Of a DNA stretch of 64,000 nt, positions 35,908 to 43,712 are shown one piece after another. A program made the translations under genes and the position numbers. The stretch lies in assembly GCF_901472495.1 (NCBI RefSeq), contig NZ_LR590469.1:248001-312000 (forward strand), written 5' to 3'. Origin of the DNA: Yersinia enterocolitica subsp. enterocolitica (GTDB taxonomy: Bacteria > Pseudomonadota > Gammaproteobacteria > Enterobacterales > Enterobacteriaceae). Each line of letters opens with the position of its first letter. The first letter of the stretch is position 1. The notes beneath the pieces were generated by a model. It was not told the DNA's origin. It saw only the letters and a list, made by a program, of their open reading frames with translations, and searched no databases.

Positions 35908-37218
35908 TCAGTAAGTACTGGCTAAATTTCGCTGAATAGTCGCCAGTAATTTTCCCGTTCCGCAACATGTATCATTATATCCTTCGGTATGTCGACGGTT
36001 AATAACCCGGTCATGGGGGCAGCCGCCATGACAAATAGAAAACCACTCGCAATGTTGCATTTTTTTAGTCGCGGTTTTTTCCTCATTGATGGCTTGTTGA
36101 TTATGTGATGAATGAGCTAAAAGATCAGCCAAGTCAGTATCTAATAAAGATCCATAGATGCTACCTTTATCACCCACATATTTGTCACAGGGAGAGATGT
36201 CGCCATTGGGTTCTAAGGTGATAATTTCTTGCGAGCAATTGCCAGACCAATAACATGCGGAAGGTTTATTTTTAGCATCTTTCAATACACGAATAAAATC
36301 ATCAAAAACAGCAATATGTATCTTTCCCTGATAACCGTTTACCCAAATAGTAAACAACGTTGATAGAAACTGGATAAACTCAGCATAACTGATAAATCCT
36401 TCGCCAACATACTGCCCTTTAACGAGTCTATTATCAGGAACTATATTAAGAAACTCAATGTGGGTTAATTCTATTGAAATAAAATAGTCCAACATTTCTT
36501 TCATGTCAGTTTGATAAACTTCTCGGTCAACAACAATAAGAGCACCATATGGAATATTATACTCGCGAAGTTTTTTTATTCCTTTGGCTATGCGATCAGA
36601 TGTCTTTCTTCCCCGATAATCTACCCGTCGTTTATCATTTACCGCTGGTACACCATCAAGACTAATTCCGACATTCATGCCAATACCTTTAATAAATATT
36701 AACCACTCATCTGAGATATTGACGACATTTGATTGCATGGTGTTAGTTATATATTGCTCTGGCCGCTTAAATTGTTGCTGCAACCAAATAAGTTTTTTAA
36801 AAAATGCTGGCTTTAGCAGTGTGATTTCACCGCCATGCCAGACAAACTCAAATCTATTTACATTAGGAATGGCAAGGATCTGCCGTACTGTACGGACGAG
36901 GGTATGAAATGATACCGTCTGATTGGGGCCTTCTGCCCATGAGTGGCAGTAGGTACAACGAAGATTACATAAACGGGTTGCCTTTAACACAACAACCAGT
37001 TTTTGGGCTTTAATCGTTTTCACTGAAATACTTTTTTTTATCTCTTCGTTGAATATATCTAGCTCATCACTATCGAGTAATTTTTTTGCTGGTATTTTAC
37101 CAATAAGAAAAGACGATAGTATTCTGTATTCACATGTCTCGAGTTTTTCCAGTTCTTTGAGATCTATTTCGCTTATCTTAATATAATCAATGTATTTTAC
37201 CGGAATCATATTATCCAT
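35908..37218 (-). CDS. darE: darobactin maturase DarE, radical SAM/SPASM enzyme
   Basis: 436 residues. The radical SAM cluster motif CxxxCxxC is C84-x3-C88-x2-C91 (RLCNLRCTYCHSW). The SAM-binding region has WHGGE near residue 128 and ISLDG near 195. The C-terminal third has a SPASM-type cysteine set: ACYWSGNC, SPCDKY, HCEWFSICHGGCP and DTCCG. In darobactin synthesis this single enzyme makes both the Trp1-Trp3 ether and the Trp3-Lys5 carbon-carbon crosslink. Last gene of the operon, 17 bases after darD, with AGGAATATACT before the ATG. Identity follows from the precursor core and gene order. Confidence 0.93.
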   Translation of the reverse strand: MDNMIPVKYIDYIKISEIDLKELEKLETCEYRILSSFLIGKIPAKKLLDSDELDIFNEEIKKSISVKTIKAQKLVVVLKATRLCNLRCTYCHSWAEGPNQTVSFHTLVRTVRQILAIPNVNRFEFVWHGGEITLLKPAFFKKLIWLQQQFKRPEQYITNTMQSNVVNISDEWLIFIKGIGMNVGISLDGVPAVNDKRRVDYRGRKTSDRIAKGIKKLREYNIPYGALIVVDREVYQTDMKEMLDYFISIELTHIEFLNIVPDNRLVKGQYVGEGFISYAEFIQFLSTLFTIWVNGYQGKIHIAVFDDFIRVLKDAKNKPSACYWSGNCSQEIITLEPNGDISPCDKYVGDKGSIYGSLLDTDLADLLAHSSHNQQAINEEKTATKKMQHCEWFSICHGGCPHDRVINRRHTEGYNDTCCGTGKLLATIQRNLASTY

Positions 37219-37235
37219 AGTATATTCCTATTTAT

Positions 37236-37895
37236 TCATGTTAGTTTTCCATCTCTCATATTTATTATTCTGTTGCCATATGCAGAGGCTTCATCTGAAT
37301 GTGTAACCATAATAATAGTTGTACCTTTTTGGTTTATATATTTTAATTGCTGTAATACAGAACGGGCATTTTTACTGTCTAAATTACCAGTAGGCTCATC
37401 AGCCAAGAGCAATGCGGGGTTAGATACCATCGCTCTGGCGATGGCGACTCGTTGTTGTTGACCTCCTGAGAGTTGCATTGGTTTATGATGTTTCCGGTTA
37501 TCAATATCGAACAGGTTTAAAACTTGGTTAACTTGTTCGGTACGTTCCTTTTTTCCAATACCACGGTATTTAAGTGGTAAAGCAACGTTATCAAAAATAG
37601 ATAAGTGTGAAATGAGGTTGAATGATTGAAATATATAACCTATTAATAACCGCCTTAATATTATTTTTTGTGAATAACTGATGCCGATAATATCTTTTCC
37701 TGCCAGTGTAAATGAACCGTTATCAAGGTGATCAAACAGACCGATGATATTAAGTAATGTTGATTTACCTGAGCCAGATGGCCCCATGATAGAAACGAAA
37801 TCACCTTTCTCAACACTGAAATTTAGATGATTAAGAACCCTGGTTTTAATTGTTTTTGTGGTATAGCATTTTTCAGCATTTTGTATGTTTAGCAT
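37236..37895 (-). CDS. darD: ABC exporter ATPase DarD (MacB/LolD type)
   Basis: 219 residues from ATG 37895, one base after the darC stop (TAAcATG); an in-frame ATG ten codons earlier lies inside darC. Walker A GPSGSGKST, Q-loop FQSFNL, signature LSGGQQQR, Walker B LLLADEPTGNLD, H-loop VTHSDEAS. The LLLADEPTGNLDS form is typical of MacB and LolD ATPases that drive mechanotransmission rather than inner-membrane import. It should energise DarB to export the crosslinked peptide. Confidence 0.92.
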   Translation of the reverse strand: MLNIQNAEKCYTTKTIKTRVLNHLNFSVEKGDFVSIMGPSGSGKSTLLNIIGLFDHLDNGSFTLAGKDIIGISYSQKIILRRLLIGYIFQSFNLISHLSIFDNVALPLKYRGIGKKERTEQVNQVLNLFDIDNRKHHKPMQLSGGQQQRVAIARAMVSNPALLLADEPTGNLDSKNARSVLQQLKYINQKGTTIIMVTHSDEASAYGNRIINMRDGKLT

Positions 37896-37896
37896 G

Positions 37897-39159
37897 TTAT
37901 TTGAACCCAATGATATCGTATTCACTACTATTAGTCGCTGGGGGCTTGATAATGATTTCCCCTACCTTTATCCCTGCTGTTATCTCTGTTTTCATCGGAT
38001 TCCGACGCTTTATTTCTATTTTAGATTTAATGGCAAGATCGTCTTCTGGCTGATAAATATAGATAAAACTATTTCCATTATCATCGAAAATGATGCTATC
38101 AGTGGGTGCCATCAGCACAGCGTTACTTTCTTCTTGTAATGGAATTTTTATTTCAATAGATTGTCCTCTTTTAAGCAGGGTGGTAGAGGCATGTAATGGC
38201 ATCAGTTTTGCTTTGAATTTACCATTTTCAACAATAGTTGATACTGACTCAATAAGTAGTGGTGTTTCTTGACCATTTATTGTTGCCAATATTTGGCTTT
38301 GCGGCTTAATTTTATTGAGGTAATATTCACTGAAATACACATTGAAATAATATGATTGAAGGTTATCGATAATTGCAATTTTTTCGCCGGGTTTTATTTG
38401 TTGACCTGGTTCTACATCAAGGATAGATAAAACTCCATCAATGGGTGCTGTTATAACCAATTGTTCCATCCCGTTTTCTATAATATCCATCATTCTCTCC
38501 AGTAATAATATAGAATCATCTATGCTTTTGAATTGTGTGGGGAATGACTCTTTATTTTTATTATCGTGTTCTTTTAAAATTTCACTTTTAATTTTCCAGT
38601 TTTTTAACATACCGACTTGATTTTCCAATTCGGATTTTGCAATCATGGATTTCATATCGAGAACTTGATGCCTTGCCAAATCTTTCGAAATAGTCGTTAT
38701 CTGATGCTGGGCCTCTTGTAAATTAAGTTTTGTCTCTCGGTTATCTTGTTCCAACTGTATTTTCATATTACGGAGATTGTTTATTTGCTCGGTAATATTG
38801 ACTATTCTGGATGTCGCTTCCAGCATAAAATCGTAGTTAGATAAACGAATAATAACATCGCCTTTCGCGACAGTATCGAAAGCCTGTTTGGCGACTTCTG
38901 TAACTTTTCCTCCTCGTTCACTTGATACAATTATACTTTCTTTCGGTACCGCGATAGCTCGGGTCGTCAGCACTTCCTGATATACTTCTGATTCAATAGT
39001 ATGGAAAACTGTATCCTCTCGTGATATGAGTAAAGAACGCTGAGCGGTAGATAAATAATAAATATAATAAAGACAAGCAATAACAGCCAATAATACGAAA
39101 AATATAATTATTTTCGCAGTTATGTTTTTGTTTTTTCTCTGCTCAATATTTATATCCAT
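37897..39159 (-). CDS. darC: HlyD-type periplasmic adaptor DarC
   Basis: 420 residues. One N-terminal membrane segment (about 14-36), then a lipoyl-like part (ISSERGGKVTEVAKQAFDTVAKGDVIIRL has the biotinyl-lipoyl pattern), a coiled coil (about 115-230), the second lipoyl half (APIDGVLSILDVEPGQQIKPGEKIAII) and beta-barrel domains. It bridges the DarB/DarD complex to an outer-membrane channel. No TolC gene lies in the operon, so host TolC is the probable partner. Starts 4 bases after darB. Confidence 0.9.
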   Translation of the reverse strand: MDINIEQRKNKNITAKIIIFFVLLAVIACLYYIYYLSTAQRSLLISREDTVFHTIESEVYQEVLTTRAIAVPKESIIVSSERGGKVTEVAKQAFDTVAKGDVIIRLSNYDFMLEATSRIVNITEQINNLRNMKIQLEQDNRETKLNLQEAQHQITTISKDLARHQVLDMKSMIAKSELENQVGMLKNWKIKSEILKEHDNKNKESFPTQFKSIDDSILLLERMMDIIENGMEQLVITAPIDGVLSILDVEPGQQIKPGEKIAIIDNLQSYYFNVYFSEYYLNKIKPQSQILATINGQETPLLIESVSTIVENGKFKAKLMPLHASTTLLKRGQSIEIKIPLQEESNAVLMAPTDSIIFDDNGNSFIYIYQPEDDLAIKSKIEIKRRNPMKTEITAGIKVGEIIIKPPATNSSEYDIIGFK

Positions 39160-39163
39160 GATT

Positions 39164-41536
39164 TTATTTCTTCTTCTGACTATTTAGTGTATGACTATTT
39201 AAAATAAGTGTAATGGTCATAACGAGAATTATGCATAAAATGAAAATAACAAATGAACTTGTCGCGTAAATATAAGCTAGCCCTTTAACTATACTGTATT
39301 GTGTCAGCCAATTATGCAATAACAGAAAACTGACAGGTAATGATATTATTACAGCTATGACGATAGGTATAATGTTCTGCTGTATAAAGAAAATAATATG
39401 CGTATAAATTGATCCACCAATCGATTCCATTATTGCCAGTGTTTTTTCGAGTCGTTTGGTCTCTGAGGTGCTGATTATTATCGTGCTTATTAATACTAAT
39501 ATGACTGTAAATAATGTTACCGTGTTGCTCGTATTATACATAATTATATTATTGCTGAAATATTCTTTATGAAGTTTGTTGACCGATTTTATGTGTTCGG
39601 TATTAACATGATGGCGTTTTAATATTTTCTCTACTTTCCCGAAATCTTGAATGCTTTCAAGTTTGACAGCGCCATAGCGTTGGGGGGTGTTTTGAATGAG
39701 AATAAGTAAGGGCGGCGGTGTCTCCTCTCTATCTGCCAGATAAAAGTCATCGATCACATTCAGTACCCTAACTGATTGCTGCGAGTTATTCTCATTAATA
39801 TAAAAAATAGTATTTAGTATATGCTCATAGGACTGTTGTCCCATTAATGTCATAAACGATTTCGTGGCAATTGCATGGTAAATATTGCTATTATCACTGG
39901 GTAATAATGGGTTTTCGTCACCTGCCAGAATATTTATCCCCCAAGTGTTAATAAAGTTTTTGTTTACTTTAAGTATGTTGACTGTGAGTAGTTTGTCTTT
40001 TTCTTGCTGATTATTATGGAATACGGAAATATTATGTCGTGACATATCAAATGGCCGCCAGTTACTCAACGAGATACTATTAACTCCAGCTGCACTCCTT
40101 AATTCATCTTGTAAATTGTTTATTGCTGTTTTTGATTTTAATTCATCACTTAGTATAAATGTTATTACATTTTCTTTTTCATAACCAAAATTGTAATTTT
40201 TCATAAAATGCATCTGTGTCATTATACCTGCCCACAGGTATATGATGACACCTGCAATAATGATCTGCATGCAGAACATAATACGAGTCATATAGTGTGA
40301 CTGAGATGATTGTGCAGCAATGCTGTTGCTATAGGTATTATTAGGCAAAGTAAGCGTCAGCAAAAAGAGGTAGTGGGCGAGCAAAATAGCTGCGTAAGTT
40401 AGCGCTGTAGTAATAGACAACGCGGTTGAGAAGTCATCACTACCATGAGTAAAGATGAGTTCTCTGGCGCTATCGGAAAATTGCACGAGTGACATCAAAA
40501 TAAAAAGAGCAACTAACAGTACAAATGCAGTTTGGAATGTAGCAATAAAAAATGCTTCTGTGATTAGCTGAAAATTGGACGCGCCAACGGCTTTTTTTAT
40601 ATAGAAACTGTTTCTCTTCTTTGTGTTTATCACATTGTTAATATTGAAGAAATTCATTGTCGTAGCAAAAAAAATAAATACACCTGATGTGTATAAAATA
40701 TTTAAGTATGAGCTTGAAACTACAGTGCTAATTTCATCAGGCAATGCATTGTCGTAATGGATATCTGCAATATTATGAGCTGAAAGCTGAATGAATTCTT
40801 CTGGACTAAAAGGGGCTCCTGGAAGCTGTGGTGCGTGCTGAATAACGTGAGAATTTAGTTGCTCTGGGGTGGGGGTCATCCCAGATTTCATCGTGATAAA
40901 AGCGTAGGCATGGGTGTCATACCAATCATGTCTTTTATCGTGATAGCCATCTAATATTTCAGGAGCGAATGCGATAATTGCAGTCGTTTTAAAACGGCTG
41001 GATGGATTAAATTCAACAACATCTTTAATAAGAAATTGGCCTTTATCACCTAACGTTATGACATGCCCTTGAGGGTTATCCAGATGAAGATATTGTCGGT
41101 TAAACTCTGGGGTAATGATAATTTCATTCTGCGCCAGATAGAGATTTTTTTGTTGATAGGGATTTAATGTGTTAAAAAAATCGGTGCTAATTGCATAGAT
41201 ATCAATATTTGAATACGTCTTATCATTGGAATGCAGGTTGGTGAAAATACGTACGATGTAATCAATTTTCTTGATACTTTTATCATTTCTTAATACGGAA
41301 ATAAGTGGGAAGGGGACTTGTGCTGACTTCACTTCATCGCCATTAGGTAGATTAAATGATGTTTCTATCCGATATATATCTTTATAGTTACTATTATGTT
41401 TTTCAATACGAGAGTCTGTTAAATAAATAAGCAATACAAAAAATAGTGAGATCAATCCTATAGCCGTTATTAGTATTGCTAACAGGCTTGATACTGGGCT
41501 TAGCTTCAGATCATTGAAAAATTCACTTGTTAGCAT
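39164..41536 (-). CDS. darB: ABC exporter permease DarB, MacB/FtsX type with eight membrane segments
   Basis: 790 residues. Hydrophobic segments at about 16-38, 280-298, 328-352, 372-398, 415-436, 674-694, 716-740 and 752-778. Two large extracytoplasmic domains (about 39-278 and 440-670) follow segments 1 and 5. This is two FtsX/MacB units in tandem, so one polypeptide can replace the MacB homodimer. The segment KKAVGAS before segment 3 and AIMESIGGS before segment 7 are the coupling helices for DarD. It should take the mature peptide from the periplasm or membrane outward. Markedly AT-rich. Confidence 0.9.
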   Translation of the reverse strand: MLTSEFFNDLKLSPVSSLLAILITAIGLISLFFVLLIYLTDSRIEKHNSNYKDIYRIETSFNLPNGDEVKSAQVPFPLISVLRNDKSIKKIDYIVRIFTNLHSNDKTYSNIDIYAISTDFFNTLNPYQQKNLYLAQNEIIITPEFNRQYLHLDNPQGHVITLGDKGQFLIKDVVEFNPSSRFKTTAIIAFAPEILDGYHDKRHDWYDTHAYAFITMKSGMTPTPEQLNSHVIQHAPQLPGAPFSPEEFIQLSAHNIADIHYDNALPDEISTVVSSSYLNILYTSGVFIFFATTMNFFNINNVINTKKRNSFYIKKAVGASNFQLITEAFFIATFQTAFVLLVALFILMSLVQFSDSARELIFTHGSDDFSTALSITTALTYAAILLAHYLFLLTLTLPNNTYSNSIAAQSSQSHYMTRIMFCMQIIIAGVIIYLWAGIMTQMHFMKNYNFGYEKENVITFILSDELKSKTAINNLQDELRSAAGVNSISLSNWRPFDMSRHNISVFHNNQQEKDKLLTVNILKVNKNFINTWGINILAGDENPLLPSDNSNIYHAIATKSFMTLMGQQSYEHILNTIFYINENNSQQSVRVLNVIDDFYLADREETPPPLLILIQNTPQRYGAVKLESIQDFGKVEKILKRHHVNTEHIKSVNKLHKEYFSNNIIMYNTSNTVTLFTVILVLISTIIISTSETKRLEKTLAIMESIGGSIYTHIIFFIQQNIIPIVIAVIISLPVSFLLLHNWLTQYSIVKGLAYIYATSSFVIFILCIILVMTITLILNSHTLNSQKKK

Positions 41537-41620
41537 GGGAAATATCTCACTGATTTTAATAAAATATAGAGTGATGGTGTTGCTTTTTTCTAAAATTCAT
41601 CAAACGATAATAATTATTAT

Positions 41621-41650
41621 AATTAAGATGCTATTAATAGCATCTTAATT
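41621..41650. promoter_or_regulatory. perfect 30-bp palindrome between darA and darB
   Basis: AATTAAGATGCTA (41621-41633) is repeated inverted at 41638-41650 around TTAA, 30 bases after the darA stop. In the minus-strand RNA it folds into a 13-bp stem; the following bases are A/T-mixed rather than a pure U run. A partial terminator or a 3' stabiliser that keeps darA mRNA above darB-E mRNA would fit the need for excess precursor. Function is inferred. Confidence 0.6.
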
Positions 41651-41679
41651 TGTTTTAATTAAAAGCATAATTGTTTGAT

Positions 41680-41880
41680 TTATTGTTGTGTAAAACTTTT
41701 TGACCAATTCCATGCAGTTATTTTGTTGTTGGAGTTGCTGCGTGTTAGATTTTCTATTTCATGATCATTTATAGAAAATAAATTATCTTTAAATGATTGT
41801 TCTAACGACTCTAACTTAGTCTTTAATGCCATTAAATGAGTGTTATTTATTCTTTCATTTGATTGGTTCGAAGTAAACAT
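41680..41880 (-). CDS. darA: darobactin A precursor peptide DarA
   Basis: 66 residues. ATG 41878-41880 has a near-perfect ribosome site (AAAGGAG, 8 bases before). Residues 1-56 form the leader, with an amphipathic helical stretch (MALKTKLESLEQSFKDNLFS). Residues 57-63 are W-N-W-S-K-S-F, the exact core of darobactin A, preceded by ITA and followed by a three-residue tail TQQ to be removed. Darobactin binds the lateral gate of BamA and kills Gram-negative bacteria. The maturase and the transporter follow on the same strand. The identity of the core plus gene order leaves little doubt. Confidence 0.96.
   Translation of the reverse strand: MFTSNQSNERINNTHLMALKTKLESLEQSFKDNLFSINDHEIENLTRSNSNNKITAWNWSKSFTQQ
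41692..41712 (-). other. darobactin A core heptapeptide coding segment
   Basis: Seven codons TGG AAT TGG TCA AAA AGT TTT on the minus strand. Trp57 (core 1), Trp59 (core 3) and Lys61 (core 5) are the residues joined by the ether and carbon-carbon bonds in darobactin A. Phe63 is the C-terminal residue of the mature compound. Confidence 0.95.
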
Positions 41881-41946
41881 ATGAATCTCCTTTTAAGTTT
41901 ATTCCTTTTTTGTGCTGCTCAGCCTCGGTGAGTATTGAGCCATTTA

Positions 41947-41975
41947 TTTGTAATTCTTTTCTTCGATTTTATCAA
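41947..41975 (-). promoter_or_regulatory. candidate sigma-70 promoter of the dar operon
   Basis: On the minus strand TTGATA (5 of 6 to consensus) is followed after 17 bases by TACAAA (4 of 6). Start of transcription would be near 41940, giving a leader of about 60 bases that contains a GCTCA...TGAGC inverted repeat. The region 41881-42086 is AT-rich and other -10-like hexamers exist, so this is tentative. Confidence 0.4.
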
Positions 41976-42085
41976 TGTTTTTTTCATCATGCTTTTTATA
42001 ATAATTTATTAATTATGTTATTAAACTAAAGGATTATTAGTTATTAGCGTAACGAGAGTAAACTATATATTTGCAATAAAATAAA

Positions 42086-42103
42086 AAGCTCCCGAAGGAG
42101 CTT
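42086..42103 (-). terminator. intrinsic terminator pointing toward darA
   Basis: AAGCTCC, CGAA, GGAGCTT; on the minus strand the stem is followed by TTTATTTTATT. It would stop transcription entering from the IS element or frmA-fghA and insulate the dar promoter. The core AAGCTCCCGAAGGAGCTT occurs again at 43657-43674 beyond the IS element. Confidence 0.8.
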
Positions 42104-42260
42104 CAGACTGCTGACAAACCTCGACAACCCAATCTTGCAAGGTGAGGACAGGTAGAAGAGTAAAGCGTCCGCGCCAAGGATAATGAAATGGACGCTCCAA
42201 CTTTTACGGCATCAGAGTGCCTAAATGTGAGTGTTAAAACTCAGAAGAAGGAGCGTCCAC

Positions 42261-43280
42261 ATGAAAGTATCTACTCTTGGTATCGACTTGGCAAAAAATG
42301 TTTTCCAGCTTCATGGTGTCGGCTGCAACGGTCAAACTGTTCTTAAGAAGAAACTCACCCGCGATAAATTCCTTCCTTTTCTCATGCAACTTGAACCTTG
42401 CTTGATTGGCATGGAGGCCTGTGCTTCCAGTCATCATTTTGCGCGTGTTTTACGGCAGTATGGGCATGAGGTTAAACTCATTCCCCCTCAGTATGTGAAA
42501 CCTTATGTCAAAACGAATAAGACAGATGCCGCTGATGCAGAAGCCATTTGTGAAGCTGTTGCACGGCCTAATATGCGTTTTGTTCAGATTAAAACGGCAG
42601 AGCAACAAGCTATTCTGGTGCTGCATACCGAGCGAAATATCCTTATCCGCGAACGCACTGCTTGTGCTAATAGTATGCGGGCCATTTTGGCTGAATTTGG
42701 CATTATCATGCCTCGCACATTAAGTCAGCTGTATAAGAAAGTCCCTGAAATACTGGAAGAATATGATAACGAGTTATCACCTTTTGTCCGTTGTAGTGTC
42801 GCACGTCAACTTGAACACCTTCAGGGTGTGGAAGATCAAATCACGTTGATCGAACAAGAACTTAGCAGTTGGGCAAAAACACAACCCGCCTGCCAGCGGG
42901 TCTTGAAAGTCCCTGGTGTGGGATTGATGACGGCGACCTACCTTGTGGCGTCAGTGGGGAATGGGCAACAATTTCATTCAGCGAAACAGTTTGCTGCCTG
43001 GTTGGGATTGGTGCCGAGAGAGTTCTCCAGTGGTGGTAAGCAGAGATTGGGCCGAATCAGCAAAAGAGGTGACCGCTATTTCCGTTATCTTCTGGTCCAT
43101 GGTGCGCGGGCAGTTGCAGCCGTTATTGAGAGACACAAAGACAATATGCCGTGGCTTTACAGGCTGTTGAGTAAAAAGGCCTATAACGTAGCCGTTGTGG
43201 CACAGGCCAATAAAACGGCACGTATTTTGTGGTCGATGCTGGTTCATCATACGGAATATCGAACCTTATCCGCGGTTTGA
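42261..43280 (+). CDS. IS110-family transposase (DEDD/serine recombinase)
   Basis: 339 residues from ATG 42261 (AAGAAGGAG upstream); an in-frame GTG at 42231 is less likely. The N-terminal RuvC-like DEDD domain shows TLGIDLAKNVFQLHG, then IGMEACASSHHFAR and TNKTDAADAEAICEA. The C-terminal domain contains the catalytic serine region PGVGLMTATYLVASVG and FAAWLGLVPREFSSGGKQRLGRISKRGD. The gene appears intact. It mobilises the element using an element-encoded guide RNA. Confidence 0.93.
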   Translation: MKVSTLGIDLAKNVFQLHGVGCNGQTVLKKKLTRDKFLPFLMQLEPCLIGMEACASSHHFARVLRQYGHEVKLIPPQYVKPYVKTNKTDAADAEAICEAVARPNMRFVQIKTAEQQAILVLHTERNILIRERTACANSMRAILAEFGIIMPRTLSQLYKKVPEILEEYDNELSPFVRCSVARQLEHLQGVEDQITLIEQELSSWAKTQPACQRVLKVPGVGLMTATYLVASVGNGQQFHSAKQFAAWLGLVPREFSSGGKQRLGRISKRGDRYFRYLLVHGARAVAAVIERHKDNMPWLYRLLSKKAYNVAVVAQANKTARILWSMLVHHTEYRTLSAV

Positions 43281-43540
43281 GATAATCTCAAACACGGACA
43301 AGGCTCAAGAAAAAAAGTGAATACGTTTCAGGTAATTGCAAGTGTAATTATTGAGATGGCAAAACAGGTAAGACCGCAAGTGAGAAACTCCGTGAGCCGC
43401 CGGGGCATTTGGCCCGTAAGGATGATAGGAACTCACTTGGCGGATTTCATCATGGTTCGGGCGCAATCGCGCCCATAAAGAAACCGGATATATGGCTGCA
43501 ATACCTGAGCGCTATTTTCAAGAAAAAACACTTGGTTTAT
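43281..43540 (+). ncRNA. probable bridge RNA (seekRNA) region of the IS1111-type element
   Basis: The 260 bases between the transposase stop and the right IR carry no gene but show RNA-like structure: CAAGTGAG (43377-43384) can pair with CTCACTTG (43432-43439), and GGGCGC-AATC-GCGCCC forms a hairpin at 43459-43474. In IS1111-group elements the guide RNA is encoded in this downstream position. Guide loops and RNA ends cannot be fixed by eye. Confidence 0.5.
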
Positions 43541-43650
43541 TGGGAGCGTCCATATACGCGGCTCGAGCCTCCAGGGATGCTTGTTTTAACAAAAGAAGTA
43601 CGGCGTCTTTACGATCTGCCTGTTTTCACCGCTACGGGCACTTTGTCATT

Positions 43651-43680
43651 AACCTCAAGCTCCCGAAGGAGCTTGAGGTT
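43651..43680 (-). terminator. strong hairpin after fghA
   Basis: AACCTCAAGCTCC and GGAGCTTGAGGTT form a perfect 13-bp stem around CGAA, 33 bases beyond the fghA stop. T-richness is moderate on both strands. It shares its inner 18 bases with the hairpin at 42086-42103. Confidence 0.75.
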
Positions 43681-43712
43681 TCTATTATTACTGATCGGCT
43701 GAGTTATATCCG

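Larger units (their letters stand above)
42182..43555 (+). mobile_element. IS110-family (IS1111-type) insertion sequence
   Basis: Defined by the transposase and by a 10-bp inverted repeat: TGGACGCTCC at 42189-42198 and GGAGCGTCCA at 43543-43552. A further copy of GGAGCGTCCA sits directly before the transposase ATG. IRs a few bases inside the ends and a long non-coding segment downstream of the gene are IS1111-group traits; exact ends are estimated. Size about 1.37 kb, similar to IS1328 of Y. enterocolitica, but identity with it is not shown. No target duplication is apparent. Confidence 0.8.

Noticed and set aside
37896..37925. Earlier ATG for darD at 37925
   Set aside because: It would overlap darC by 29 bases and add ten residues without ABC-ATPase character; ATG 37895 fits the tight TAAcATG junction.
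43409..43702. 97-codon frame downstream of the transposase
   Set aside because: Covers the non-coding right end of the IS element and the fghA terminator; no ribosome site and no family.
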